The position numbers and the translations under genes were made by a program. 64,000 bases of DNA from Macrostomum hystrix (Eukaryota; Platyhelminthes; Macrostomidae): NCBI GenBank assembly GCA_950097015.1, contig CATNEN010000003.1:9157501-9221500 (forward strand), given 5' to 3'. Each line of letters opens with the position of its first letter. The stretch's first letter is position 1. Shown here piece by piece: positions 24,501-33,637 of this stretch. A model generated the notes under the pieces. The model was not told the origin of the DNA, made no database searches, and saw only the letters and a program-made list of their open reading frames with translations.

Positions 24501-27151
24501 TGCCTGAAGGATATTAGGGAGACTGTCCCTGAAGGACATTGGGGAGCCTGTCCCTGAAGGACATTGGGGAGACTGTGCCTGAATGATATCGGAGAGAATG
24601 TTTCGAGGTTTATAGTAGTGTCTTTGGATGATATTGAAATGTCCATGAAGGTTATTGGTGAGAGAAAGTCTTAGGCTGAGTTAATTCATTTACCTCTCTT
24701 TGATGCATTTTAGTTCGAACGAAGGAGCCACAGCGGACAGCTCAGAAGCCGTTGGGGAAGCTGCTGTGGAGGAGGAGGTGACAGCCGTTCATGTGCGACC
24801 ACTGGGCCCGGACACAGGAGTGTCCTTCGAGCAGCAGCTGCTGGATGATCAGAAGAGACAGGAGCAGCTGACGGCTGGGTAAAATCAGGACCCGAGGGAG
24901 TGACAATCAAGGCTATTAGGGAGACTGTCCCTGAAGGATATTAGGGAGACTGTCCCTGAAGGATATTAGGTAGACTGTGCCTGAAGGATATTGGGGAGAC
25001 TGTGCCTGAAGGATATTGGGGAGACTGTGCCTGAAGGATATTGGGGAGACTGTGCCTGAAGGATATTGGGGAGACTGTGCCTGAAGGATATTGGGGAGAC
25101 TGTCCCTGAAGGATATTAGGGAGACTGTCCCTGAAGGATATTAGGTAGACTGTCCCTGAAGGATATTAGGGAGACTGTCCCTGAAGGATATTAGGGAGAC
25201 TGTGCCTGAAGGATATTGGGGAGACTGTGCCTGAAGGATATTAGGGAGACTGTTCCTGAAGGATATTAGGGAGACTGTGCCTGAAGGATATTAGGGAGAC
25301 TGTCCCTTAAGGATATTAGGGAGACTGTGCCTGAAGCCTATTGGGGAGACTGTGCCTGAAGGATATTTGGGAGACTGTCCCTTAAGGATATTAGGGAGAC
25401 TGTGCCTGAAGCCTATTGGGGAGACTGTCCCTGAAGGATATTAGGGAGACTGTCCCTGAAGGATATTAGGTAGACTGTCCCTGAAGGATATTAGGGAGAC
25501 TGTCCCTGAAGGATATTAGGGAGACTGTCCCTGAAGGATATTAGGGAGACTGTCCCTGAAGGATATTAGGGAGACTGTCCCTGAAGGATATTAGGGAGAC
25601 TGTGCCTGAAGGATATTGGGGAGACTGTGCCTGAAGGATATTAGGGAGACTGTTCCTGAAGGATATTAGGGAGACTGTGCCTGAAGGATATTAGGGAGAC
25701 TGTCCCTGAAGGACATTGGGGAGACTGTGCCTGAAGCCTATTGGGGAGACTGTTCCTGAAGGATATTAGGGAGACTGTGCCTGAAGGATATTAGGGAGAC
25801 TGTCCCTGAAGGACATTGGGGAGCCTGTCCCTGAAGGACATTGGGGAGACTGTGCCTGAATGATATCGGAGAGAATGTTTCGAGGTTTATAGTAGTGTCT
25901 TTGGATGATATTGAAATGTCCATGAAGGTTATTGGTGAGAGAAAGTCTTAGGCTTATTCATTTACCTCTCTTTGATGCATTTTAGTTCGAACGAAGGAGC
26001 CACAGCGGACAGCTCAGAAGCCGTTGGGAAAGCTGCTGTGGAGGAGGAGGTGACAGCCGTTCATGTGCGACCACTGGGCCCGGACACAGGAGTGTCCTTC
26101 GAGCAGCAGCTGCTGGATGATCAGAAGAGACAGGAGCAGCTGACGGCTGGGTAAGTAGTTGTCTAGCAGTAGAAAGAACACAGCGGGGTGTTTGAAATAC
26201 CCTCATTTTTTTCTGTATCTCCGAGAAATCACGAAATTTTCGGAGCTATCGTGAATTAGGCGATGTGTATTTAAAATACCTCGTTGTCTTTCCATAGATG
26301 GGGTGAAATAGATTCAACCTCTATTAAAGAGTATTGCTTTCTTCACATTGGGGACTGTGGACCGAGAGCACGAGTCCGCACCTTCATAATTTGCCGTGCA
26401 ACAAAACCGACATAACACCCATCGTCTATTCTCTTCCAGAACTCCCGAAGGAGCCTCCGCTGATAGCTCCGAAGCTGTTGAAGAAGTTGTCGACGAAATT
26501 CTGACAGCGGTTCAAGTGCGTCCAACGGATCCGAACACTGGGGTGCCTTTGGAGCAGCAGCTGCTGGATGATCAGAAGCTTGAAGATGCTGCCGAGGTCC
26601 CTGTAGTACAGCAGGACATCGAAGAAAACGCTTCTGCTGTTGACGTGGCTGCGCAGAACGAAGATTTAGAGGCTGACATCGAGGAGACAATATCGACCAC
26701 GTCGGCGACAACATTCGCCAGTACGGCGGGGACAGCATCCAATGCTTCCACTAGCTCTAAGAGCTCGAAGAGAAATCAGAAGAAGCAACAGAAAAAGCAG
26801 CAGCAGCAGCAGCAGCAGCAGGAGCAGCAGAAGCAGATTCAACAAGCTGAGAGCCAGGAGCATCAAGTCCAACGCCAATCATCTTCTGAGCAGTCTGTCG
26901 CAGCTGCACGACAACTTGCCCAGAGCAAGACAACTTCCATCGTGAAAACGTTTGTTAACAAGAAGCGCATTGTGACAAAGAAATTTATCACAACTGAACG
27001 CAAAGGAGACGAAGTGAACAAAAGCGAAGTGATTGTCCGCATCAGCATCGCGAGCGGTGAATTTAGCGAGGCGGTTGGTCAAATCGAAGGTCCCGAGCAG
27101 ACGATCAAATGGACCACACAGCGCGAGACTGAGTCACAGTATCAGAAGTGA
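15502..27151 (+). CDS. ankyrin-repeat / Gln-Glu coiled-coil protein, nine exons
   Basis: Exons: 15502-15801, 20824-21238, 21484-22969, 23048-23113, 23369-23524, 24037-24201, 24714-24878, 25986-26150, 26440-27151. All ends are GT-AG, all phases match, total 3630 nt = 1209 residues. Residues 1-6 (MGLGGS) fit an N-myristoylation signal. Residues about 18-300 hold roughly eight ankyrin repeats (TALMIAAQYN, GADPNAAG, TPLMIAAKNN). Next come about 39 ten-residue EQQRKEQELL units, predicted to form a long coiled coil. An acidic module containing EVTAVHVRPLGPDTG and FEQQLLDDQK is encoded four times by separate exons and once, diverged, at the start of the last exon. A poly-Gln stretch and a Lys-rich C-terminus end the protein. 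A splice acceptor at 15461-15463 precedes the start ATG. No known family fits the whole architecture; a membrane-linked scaffold is only a guess. The LTR element 16223-20730 lies in intron 1. Confidence 0.85.
15830..16222 (+). repeat. 24-bp minisatellite in ankyrin intron 1, left part
   Basis: Units near GGGGAATCCTTCTGGGAATC, partly degenerate, run right up to the 5' LTR. The array resumes for about 60 bp after the 3' LTR (20731-20795), so the retroelement landed inside it. Confidence 0.85.
16223..16469 (+). repeat. 5' LTR (247 bp)
   Basis: Bounded by TG...CA and matching the 3' LTR in length and, as far as I can compare by eye, in every base. It contains an AATAAA hexamer (in CAATTAAATAAAGCC) that may serve as poly(A) signal, and a TTGTGGCTAAGAGCCACA hairpin at its 3' end. 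Confidence 0.95.
16470..16489 (+). promoter_or_regulatory. putative primer-binding region
   Basis: AGTGGTAGCAGAGCGTGACG follows the 5' LTR directly. The TGG start is typical of tRNA 3'-CCA priming. I cannot name the primer tRNA from memory with confidence. Confidence 0.5.
16490..17380 (+). CDS. Gag-like protein of the LTR element
   Basis: 296 residues from ATG 16490 to TAA 17378-17380. Structural capsid-like protein of the retrotransposon particle. A Pro/Ala-rich N-terminal stretch (residues about 40-55) precedes a capsid-like region with WFRQLESQF. Near the C-terminus, C-x3-H-x9-C-x3-C (CNAHIFYASKARTCRPWC) replaces the common CCHC knuckle; this pattern is known from CsRn1-type elements. The frame overlaps the pol frame, which stays open upstream of 17386 in -1 register. 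A slippery heptamer sits seven bases before the stop. Confidence 0.85.
   Translation: MPSSKRNKHQTGPESTPAAGRHRNAMDSLEAAVLVPAPAPAPVPAPAPAATQNQEIIRSIVRPPMFYRKHPETWFRQLESQFVQSGITNSTTKYHYALSALPEEVACDITGTTNYEELKSAVLNNLRADRHLLIEEALAAVELGQRRPTQLVNDIQRRFADVGLQVDDAIVKARLIAALPTNIRCALVAHESSPLDVFAKIADGMVAVTGRPSPFVDIQSLSYADNNRNSRETTSEERYKRQQQRPLICNAHIFYASKARTCRPWCQWPGNKPKTVLRPSQSTPAHSRSASPLPNA
17368..17406 (+). promoter_or_regulatory. predicted -1 ribosomal frameshift signal
   Basis: CCCAAAC at 17368-17374 lies in the gag frame as C CCA AAC, the exact X XXY YYZ register needed for -1 slippage. After a 6-base spacer, GTCATG (17381-17386) can pair with CATGAC (17401-17406), and GC/GC inside can extend the stem past one bulged base. 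Slippage would continue directly into the pol frame, which is -1 to gag. Heptamer and spacing are seen in the sequence; the activity is inferred. Confidence 0.75.
17386..19440 (+). CDS. Pol of the LTR element: protease, reverse transcriptase, RNase H
   Basis: The pol frame is -1 to gag and has no in-frame ATG at its head, which fits frameshift expression. Aspartic protease motif DTGAERSLL begins near 17473. RT shows KPDGSWRPCGDYRALN, FSKLDLVKAY and the catalytic YVDD at 18373-18384. RNase H follows with TSDASSFAIGASL (about 18810), the FDRELLAV glutamate motif and CDHKPL. The frame then enters the integrase zinc domain (HEISHAG) and stops at TAG 19438-19440 because of a frame change near 19425. 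The catalytic residues of PR, RT and RNase H are all present. Confidence 0.9.
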   Translation: MQRPGHDDKQASTPLVAAQVFGSDIKFIVDTGAERSLLPPSFVPLNLISPCNVRLRGVSGHEIHLHGQSSVTFSINGLRRMFRVNFIIANTAPILGSDFLTQYELLIDMGSRCIRDPLTSLSAPLCFEHTKGFIPPSVHVVAAAPVSHVLLPFPDLTASPDYSVLPATPVTHQIITTGKPVFCKPRPLSPAKYAVAKAEFDKLLQMGIVRPSSSPWASPLHMVKKPDGSWRPCGDYRALNSVTTPDRYPLPHLRHFHHHLRGSNVFSKLDLVKAYHFIPMAEEDIAKTAICTPFGSFEYTRMPFGLRNSGSTFQRFIDSLFRGLDCAITYVDDVLIHSKSEEEHHRDVESVLQRLRHEGLRVNPEKCQFFQKEIEFLGHLISAQGIQPIPSRLDALRKLSPPRDFKSLQRILGMFGFYQRHIPNYAHIIQPLRSLSDDSYEWTAHHDAAFQKLKDSLSSAVTLAFPDPTATFTITSDASSFAIGASLHQVVEGNSSPIAFFSRKLTTTECSYSAFDRELLAVFAAVKTWRHLIHGHPTTVFCDHKPLIGAFHSTKERLSDRQQRQLSTITEYVTEIVHIPGTKNVVADTLSRDVTDTYAVNVIEDADNPIIQLPADLPAIARAQKEMGITGDQFSPFDIGLLDCPLYCETSQPNPRPFVPESLRRQIVLALHEISHAGVKAHYA
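19425..20471 (+). pseudogene. Integrase of the LTR element, severed by a frame break
   Basis: The integrase continues in the frame one base back from the preceding RT frame. The ORF has no upstream ATG of its own until 19464. Zinc-finger cysteines are in CLQCQ (about 19500). Catalytic acidic residues lie in VHMDLVG, VTDQGTQF and NGMIERSHRSLK, the D,D-35-E triad. A GPF-type module (YQGPFKVV) and a basic tail end at TGA 20469-20471. There is no chromodomain. I see no slippery heptamer at the break, so a one-base deletion (or sequencing error) in this copy is the simplest reading. Confidence 0.8.
20471..20479 (+). promoter_or_regulatory. polypurine tract before the 3' LTR
   Basis: AGGGGGGAG lies five bases before the 3' LTR, overlapping the end of the integrase stop codon. 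This is the expected second-strand primer site. Confidence 0.85.
20484..20730 (+). repeat. 3' LTR (247 bp)
   Basis: Same length and, by eye, same sequence as 16223-16469. It is followed by the CCTT target copy and then by the interrupted host minisatellite. Confidence 0.95.
21355..21440 (+). repeat. 19-bp short repeat in ankyrin intron 2
   Basis: About four copies of a TACCTGTTAGACTCAGATC unit, the last diverged. Confidence 0.75.
21741..22908 (+). repeat. 30-bp coding minisatellite in ankyrin exon 3
   Basis: About 39 copies of CTTGAGCAGCAGCGGAAGGAACAGGAG-like units encode ten residues each (EQQRKEQELL with F/L, Q/R, N/K variants). The period is exactly 30, so the frame is kept and all six frames stay open; the large Cys/Ser and Ala/Pro open frames on the minus strand are shadows. 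Several multi-unit blocks recur in the same variant order, a sign of higher-order duplication. Confidence 0.95.
23141..23195 (+). mobile_element. SINE family B relic
   Basis: GATTTCACGGTGAGGCTAAC then ATTTATTTAGAGTGCAGCCGC resembles the head-body junction of the copy at 9625. It is heavily decayed, in an ankyrin intron. Confidence 0.5.
23622..23893 (+). mobile_element. SINE family A, full copy with tRNA-like head
   Basis: The head has CCTAGTGGTTAGAGCG (A-box region) and a perfect GGTTCGATTCC B box at 23673-23683. The body carries GTGTGGCGTCCCCCCAGTCC and ATGCGCCGCGCAATA, and the 3' end GGGGCAGGTGTAAT. It lies in sense in the ankyrin intron 23525-24036. It is not a working tRNA gene, since the acceptor arms do not pair. 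Confidence 0.85.
24233..24600 (+). repeat. 25-bp minisatellite, ankyrin intron 6
   Basis: About 14 copies of GGGAGACTGTCCCTGAAGGATATTA-type units, with TGTGCC/TGTCCC and GACATTGG/GATATTAG variants. Confidence 0.95.
24905..25862 (+). repeat. 25-bp minisatellite, ankyrin intron 7
   Basis: Same family as the preceding intron, about 38 copies. The two introns share their flanks but differ in copy number, so the array expanded or shrank after the exon-intron block was duplicated. Confidence 0.95.
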
Positions 27152-27894
27152 GCTCAGGATTGTGGTCAAATCTCAGCTCAGCTTCTATAGTACTCTTGCT
27201 AAATTATCAAAATTTTTCAGCTAATTTTTAACTCATTTTTCATTAAAAAGATAAATTAGTCGCATACTGAACATTCAGTAAGTCGAAAATGCCGAATTGC
27301 CAAAAAAATTGTCCTTAAAAGTTCGAAAAATGATTTCACTAAATTTAAGTAGTGATGTTAGATTATTGATATTTTATTTTATTCGAATTGTTTCATTTAA
27401 ACTCATATTTCTGAATACATAATCAATATTTACTATCCCTACTTTTATACTCGTAGTACGACCCTCATGGTTCTGTCAAATCTGTGCTGCTGTAGAGGGA
27501 CTGTCATAAAACTGCTCAATTAGATATTAATAATTCTGTTAAAAATTCTGTTTGAAAATTAATGTAATCTATGAGATCCCGTAAATGCAGAATATATATT
27601 TTATTAAATTATTATATATATATTCTTCAAGTTAGTAATACAATAATCCAGTCCCGAAAAATCGATCTCAAATAAAAGTACAAAAGTCTCCGCATGACCC
27701 TGATGATATTGATTTTTTCTTTTGTTCCAACAATTAGCCGAAATAAAAACTTGAATTGAAAACAACTTTGTCTGCAACCATAATTTGGTCTTGTGTCACT
27801 AATTATTCATGTGCTCTGAAATAGTCAATATCTAAGATTTTCAGAGAAATCAGAACTCGGGGATGAATCCATTGTTCACACTTGTAACACACTA
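27152..27894. other. 3' flank of the ankyrin gene
   Basis: AT-rich, no coding frame. Candidate poly(A) hexamers are ATTAAA at 27242-27247 and AATAAA at 27671-27676. A TA-rich microsatellite lies near 27592-27624. Confidence 0.45.
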
Positions 27895-30800
27895 AAAGTG
27901 GGGAACGAACCTCGCGCTGGCAGAGCGAGACCTGGCCAGCTGACCGAGGCCATCATGACGGCCGACAAGGCGTTCATCCCGCGAGGGGCCCGGCCGTCCC
28001 CGAAGGCCTGGTGGACCCCGGAGGTCGAGGACGCCGTGAAGAGCCGTCGGGCCGCGCGGGCCGCCGCCGCTGCCGATCCGAACGAGCGGCCGGCCTGGAA
28101 CAAGGCCAGCGCAGACGCCAAGAAGATCATCGCCGACGCCAAGCGCGACAGCTGGAGGGCCTTCGCCGGCGAGGTGGCAGCGGACACAGACCACTCCCAG
28201 ATCTGGAGAGTCGTTCGCTCCCTTGACGGCAGAAGCAACAACCTGCAGCGGGATGCAGCGCTCCGTGTGGGCCAGAAGCTCTACGTCCGACCAAAGGACA
28301 TCGCCGAGGCTTACGCCAAGGAGTACGCCGCCGTGAGCCGCCTTCCGCAAGACCGCAGGACGCGCATCCTCCGCCGCGAGAACCACCGCAGCCGCGCCGC
28401 CGCACAAGCTGACAGCCCGGAGGCAGGAGACTTTAGCAAGCAATTCTCGTCTCGCGAGCTGGACAGAGTCCTTCGCTCCCTCCCGGCCAGGAAAGCCCCA
28501 GGACCAGACGGCATCTGTGCCGAGCACCTGCAGCACCTCGGCCCCGCCGGTCGCCGGGCGGCTCTGCACGTGATCAACCAGTCCTGGGCAAAGGGGGAGG
28601 TCCCGTCTGCGTGGCGACGCGCCCACGTCGTACCGATCTTGAAGAAGGGCAAGCCGGCCGACGTGATTGGCTCCTACCGGCCGATCGCCCTGACCTCCGC
28701 CCTGGCCAAGCTGGCCGAGCGCCTGGTCCAAGCGCGGCTCTACTGGTGGGTCGAGTCCCGGCAGCTGCTGCACCCGGCTCAGGCCGGCTTCCGCAAGCGG
28801 CGCTGCACCGAGGACCAGATCGCCAGGCTCACCCAGCTCATCAGTGATGGTCACCAGGCCAGCCCCGCCCGGCGGACTGTCGTCGTTCTGTTCGACTTCC
28901 GCAGGGCGTACGACACCGTCTAGAAGCAGGGCCTGCTGCACAAGCTCCACGCCGCGGGCATCCCGGCTGCCGGGGTCCGCGGGCTCAGCAGCTTCCTGGC
29001 CGACCGAAGGGCCGCCGTCAGGGTCGACGGCGCGACGAGCAGCTGGCGGCTCTTCCGCGAGGGCTTACCACAGGGGAGCGTTCTTGCCCCGCTGCTCTTC
29101 GCGCTATTCATTAACGACCTGCCGGACCAGCTGCCGCCCGACTGCACGCCGCTCCTCTACGCGGACGACCTGGCCATTGCAGTGCAAGGCCTGACTGTGG
29201 AGGAGGCCGAGGCGAAAGCGCAGCGGGCCATCGATGCGACGGCCGAGTGGGCAAACAAGTGGCGGCTGCAGCTGGCGCCGGAGAAGTGCGCCGCATCCCT
29301 GTTCTCCACCACCGCAGGTGAGGCCAGCCGGGAGCTGCGGCTGCAGCTGAACGACGCCCCCCTCGCGACGGACCGCCAGCCCCGGTTTCTCGGCGTCATC
29401 CTGGACCGCCTCCTGAGCTTCACCGCGCACGCCGCCAACGTCGCAGGCCGCGCCCGCGCCCGGTGCGGCGTCCTGGCCGCGCTCTCCGGTAGCAGCTGGG
29501 GCGCCAAGCAGACCGACGTGCGCCGGCTCTACACTGCCTACGTGCGGCCGGTGCTGGAGTACGCGGCCGGCGCCTGGATGCCGTCGGCCTGCAAGACGGC
29601 CATTGAGCAGCTGGACCGAGCCCAGCGCCTGTGCGCGCGCGTCATCACCGGGTGCCCTCGGAACACCAGGTCGGAGGTGCTAGAACGAGAGGCCGGCCTG
29701 CCCCCGATGGCGGTCCGCGCCGAGATGCACGCCGGCCTTCTCCTCGAGCGCGCCCTCAGGCTCCCGCCCGACAACCCGCTGCTCGCCTGCGCGGCCGCCG
29801 AGGGCCCACGCCGCCGCCTCCAGAGCGCCCGAGGCTGGCGGGAAACGGCGACCAGAGTCAGCACCGACGCGGGCCTGAGCGGCTATCCGCGCGAGCCCGT
29901 TTGCGCTGTCCCCGCGACGCCTCCCTGGGCCAACCTGGACACCGTCACCTTTGGTCTGCAGCTGTCCGCCCCCTCCTCCCGGTGCGACCCGCCTGAGGCA
30001 CGGAGAGCGGCGGCTGAGCTAACGCTGGCAGGCCTGCCGCCCGCCCGCACGGCCATCTGGACTGACGGAGCGGCAAAGGATGGCGTCTCGGCCGGCGGCA
30101 GCGGCGCCCTGGTCGAGCCCGACACGGCACTGTGCGTCCCAGCCGGCCACGTGACGTCCAGCTTCCACGCTGAGCTGGTGGCCATCGCCGAGGCCCTCCA
30201 GTGGGTGTTGGCAGCACCGGACCCGGCCGAGCTGTCGCCGGTCCGCGTGTGCTCGGACTCCCTGAGTGCGCTGGCGGCGCTCGAGTCCGGCCCCGGCTCG
30301 ACGGGCGTCACCACTGCCGATGCCATCTGGGCCAGCCTCTCCCACCTCGCAGCCGGAGGCGTCGCTGTCCACCTGCAGTGGGTCCCGGGCCACGCGGGCA
30401 TCCCTGGCAACGAGGCGGTCGATGCCATTGCCAAGCGCGGCTCCGCGCTGCCGCAGGCTGAGGCCCACATCCCGCTGGCTGCGGCCCAGGCCGCCATTCG
30501 CCGCCAATGCCTCGCTCGCTGGCACCAGCTGTACCGCGCGGCGGCCGCCGACGCTGCGGGCACGAGCTCGCTGCCCTGGCACGCCGCCTGCACCTCGGGC
30601 CACCTGCCGCCTCCTCCGCCGACTGACCTCTCGCGGCGGCACGAGCGGCTGATCTGCCAGCTGCGCGCCGACCGCTGCCATGCCCTCCGGGGCTTCCAGG
30701 CCGCGATTGGCGCCCCGGTGGCCCCCACCTGCCGACTTTGTGGCGAGGGCGACGAGACGGCGGCCCACGTGCTCCTCGCCTGCCCCGCCCTGACCGCCCA

Positions 30801-30950
30801 CCGCTGCCGCCTCTGGGGCCCCTGCCCGGAGCCCGCTGCGGTCTTTGATTGCTGTGCTTCCGTGCTGGCCCTGCTTGGGAAGGCGGGCATCATCTGATGC
30901 CCGGTGCCATGGGCCCTGGCCCGCGCACGCCCGAAGAAGAAGAAGAAGAC
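27895..30950 (+). mobile_element. 5'-truncated non-LTR (LINE) retrotransposon, GC-rich
   Basis: A sharp switch to very GC-rich sequence at about 27898 marks the 5' break. The endonuclease domain is missing. After the ORF end a short GC-rich 3' UTR runs into (GAA)5-6 at about 30931-30949, a microsatellite-like tail in place of poly(A). I found no clear target duplication. Confidence 0.85.
27898..30897 (+). pseudogene. LINE ORF2: reverse transcriptase, RNase H, CCHC
   Basis: One frame runs for 1000 codons and is interrupted once, by TAG at 28921-28923. In order: linker region (WWTPEVEDAV), RT with RKAPGPDGI, SYRPIALTSALAKLAERL, FDFRRAYDTV just before the stop, LPQGSVLAPLLF and catalytic YADD (29159-29170); thumb; then RNase H with TDGAAKDG, FHAELVAIAEAL, CSDSLSAL and VPGHAGIPGNEAVD; then a Cys/His motif C-x2-C-x8-H-x4-C (CRLCGEGDETAAHVLLAC) near the C-terminus. 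RNase H plus this C-terminal motif indicates the I/Jockey-R1 side of the LINE tree; I cannot give the clade. With 5' truncation and a stop inside the RT core this copy is dead. Confidence 0.9.
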
Positions 30951-31185
30951 CGGTTTCTGGCTTGTTTGCCTCCGTCAGTCAGCCATAGCCACACGCAGTC
31001 CTCCCCCACCACTCTCAGTGTGCACAGAAGTCTCTTTTAAGCTTGCCATTTTTATGGCGATATTTTTTTGTGTTATGTGAGAGTTCTGCAGCCAAGTCTT
31101 TGCTTTTCTACTGTTGTCAGTAGTCTGAATTGTATCTCTCACATAGCTCATTAGAAATTAACGATAATAAAAATATTTGCAGGAG
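30951..31185. other. LINE-SINE spacer
   Basis: No gene seen. Non-repetitive sequence following the LINE tail. Confidence 0.4.
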
Positions 31186-31369
31186 GGCTGGGGGCAATGG
31201 CACATCATTTGGTGACACTAGACCCGCAGCCATGCCAGCGATAAAAAATCTGCCCATTTGCTAACTCCTGAGCACACACGCACAGAGATACCGTACGCAG
31301 GCACACACTCACACAGGTGTGTACATCTGCCCTTACTTTCGCATCGTCAGGCAGTGTACACTCTCACTG
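31186..31369 (-). mobile_element. SINE family B, 3' half, reversed
   Basis: On the minus strand: CAGTGAGAGTGTACACTGCC, a TG-rich stretch, GTGTCACCAAATGATGTGCC and the 3' end CAGCCCTCCTGCAAATATT. It stops abruptly at 31369, where unrelated sequence (TTGGTTGTATATTGCAAG) begins, so it is 5'-truncated or cut by another insertion. Confidence 0.85.
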
Positions 31370-32340
31370 TTGGTTGTATATTGCAAGACAAACTCCAATC
31401 TGTAGTGTAAGCATTTGTTATTGGTCGGTATATATAGCCTGTGGTTCGTCTATTTTTAGAACAGTGCGAATTCACGCCTGGCCGGTCCGGGCCAGCCAGT
31501 TGGGCAGACGCCAACCACCCCGTCAACTCTACCCCTGGGCTGGAGTCCCGGCTAATCAGATTGTGATCCGGCCTCGATGAATTTCTACCCCGGCGAGAAG
31601 CCACCCAAAGGCTATAGGAAGTGGCCGCAAGTCTACTGCGATTCCACCCATCAGGCTCAAGCTGCCAGCCTGACAGCCACCCCGCCAACAGCCCTATCAG
31701 GGGTCAGTTCGGTATATTTAATGAAAAGCGTTTTCGCCGTGTCCGAAAACTCCTACCCATTTTCGCCTAGACCGTCTGATTCGCCTCACCTCGTGAGAAG
31801 CAAGAAAGTCGCGCTCTAAGCGTGTGATTGCCCAGCTTTGATTGTTCCATCCCATTCCAGACCACAATTATCTGCTTGTCAGTTAGGTAACTCTCGGCGT
31901 TCCGCGTCTTAAGAGTGCGCCGCTGGTCAAAAGTGGTCTAGATAGGTGCCTGCAGTCAAAGTCAGTAAGTGCTCACTTCGGAGACTCCGCAGTCTGGCAG
32001 AAGGAGAACTAACCGATAGGGTCTGTCGAGTTAAGTAAAACTGTAATTTCTCCCTTTTCCTATTCTGAGCCTCGCTATGTAACTACGCGCTAACCTGTCA
32101 ATCAATTCTGAGCAAATTATTCATCTGTGTCAGTCTCGCGTTACCGTGTTTCGAATCATCCGAGTATAAGTCGAGTAGACGTCATCTGCTCTCCAAATTA
32201 AATATACCAGTCTTTGTGTTCTACATCTTTGTTTATTTTCTCTGGAAGACTGTCGTGAGCGCCTAAATCAACTCCTCAACCCATCACCAGCATCCATCAC
32301 CGCTGCTACTATTGAACTGATTGGTAGGACACCGACCAAG
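31370..32340. other. unclassified moderately GC-rich block, possibly LTR-like
   Basis: It begins exactly where the SINE is cut. Composition differs from its surroundings, and near 32190-32235 there is AAATTAAATATACCAGTC followed by TTTGTG, reminiscent of an LTR poly(A) region. I find no second LTR, no domains and no convincing target duplication. The small frame 31577-31819 resembles nothing I know. Confidence 0.25.
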
Positions 32341-33637
32341 GTGAGTAGACAATTAGTAACAAGCTTATTATTAGTAACTAGCGCCCCACATGAACCTGGC
32401 CTTGAACTCAGGGACTCAGTACTCTGGAAGCTGTAATAGACATAAAATTAACCCTTGAATATGTTAAAGACAAACAAACAGCATCCATATAATATAAATT
32501 TGATTGCGGCTTCAAATGGATTCTAACAAGCACCAGAAGTGTTTGTGAAAAGAAAACAAATTTTAAACCATCTATTTTAAGAGATGCATGTTTCTGACGA
32601 GTATGTTTTGACTGAAAGAAAATGAAAATTAATAAAATAAAAAGTATTGCATCATTATAGACAGAAATCAATAACTTTTATATAAACAAATGAGGCAGTG
32701 AATAAATTAGGACACTTTTTTATTTTAAATTCCCGCCATTTTTTCTTACGCGCTAGCTATATTGAGGTCGTTCCTACTCTTACCTACTATACGTTCTCGA
32801 CGAACTATAAGCGATTAAACTTCCTAACTCTTTCCCTGTTTCGCAATTAGATAGACCGAGTTCCTTAGTTATTTTCCTAATAAGAGGAAAACAGTTGAAA
32901 TACCTTTGCCTTCCCAATCCTCTCCCAAAGATCTCTCGTCGGCCTTCTTTACCCAAATCCACCCTATTATATGATCCCTTTGAAATCCCAATATACCGTC
33001 CTAAAATCCTATCTAAAAGTCCACCTGAAGTCTATCTGAAGTCCACCTAAAGTTCCCTAAATACCCCCCTGAAGTCCCAAAACTCCGCCTTTATCCCTCA
33101 TGAGACTGTACTAATCCCGGACCCCATAGAGGAAAGTAAGTGAGAGCGCGAAGGTCGTTCACCAGGCAACTTTAATCCATCCTGATACGCCCCACGGACT
33201 GTGTGCCCCAGATCAGTGACCTTAGCCCTCGTGCCAGCAGCAGTAAATTCCGCTCCCAGTGTTAGTAGCTAGTGTCTTGCCGCTCGGGCATTAGCGCTAC
33301 CTTAGGTATAACCCGAACAGCGTGGAAAATACCTATTCTCACCCTCATAACTTACGCTACCATTCCCCCCAAATACTCAGCTCACCAATCCCAAATCCAA
33401 CAAATAGAGAGAGAGCTGAGAGGTCTGCTACACAAACAACGACCACTTAAAAAGAATGTTTTTCTATGGTAACACCATCTTATCCAATTGAATGATGAGC
33501 TACATTTAAGTTGCAAGTTATTCCAGTGGTCGATGTCACAAAAAAACTGAAACTTTAAAAGACGGAATAGAAAACAAGACAACCAACTATCACCAAAAAA
33601 GATCCGACTTATTAACCAAGATGGCATTAGAAAAATT
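32341..33637. other. intergenic, 3' of the SLC38A10-like gene
   Basis: No gene recognised. A weak ACCTGAAGTC-type repeat lies at about 33010-33060. Confidence 0.4.

Larger units (their letters stand above)
24202..26150 (+). repeat. tandem duplication of intron-plus-exon in the ankyrin gene
   Basis: The block 24202-24878 (677 bp) and the block 24879-26150 (1272 bp) share the same layout: intron start GTAAAATCAGGACCCGAGGG, 25-bp array, unique 3' intron (GAGAATGTTTCGAGG... to TTTGATGCATTTTAG) and a 165-bp exon. Exons 24037-24201, 24714-24878 and 25986-26150 are nearly identical. Confidence 0.9.

Noticed and set aside
27892-30893. Long minus-strand frames opposite the LINE
   Set aside because: GC-rich antisense of the RT/RNase H frame, without motifs.
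33229-33262. GTGCCAGCAGCAGTAAATTC resembles the 530-loop region of small-subunit rRNA
   Set aside because: The match is short and interrupted, and the flanks do not resemble rRNA; likely chance or a tiny relic.
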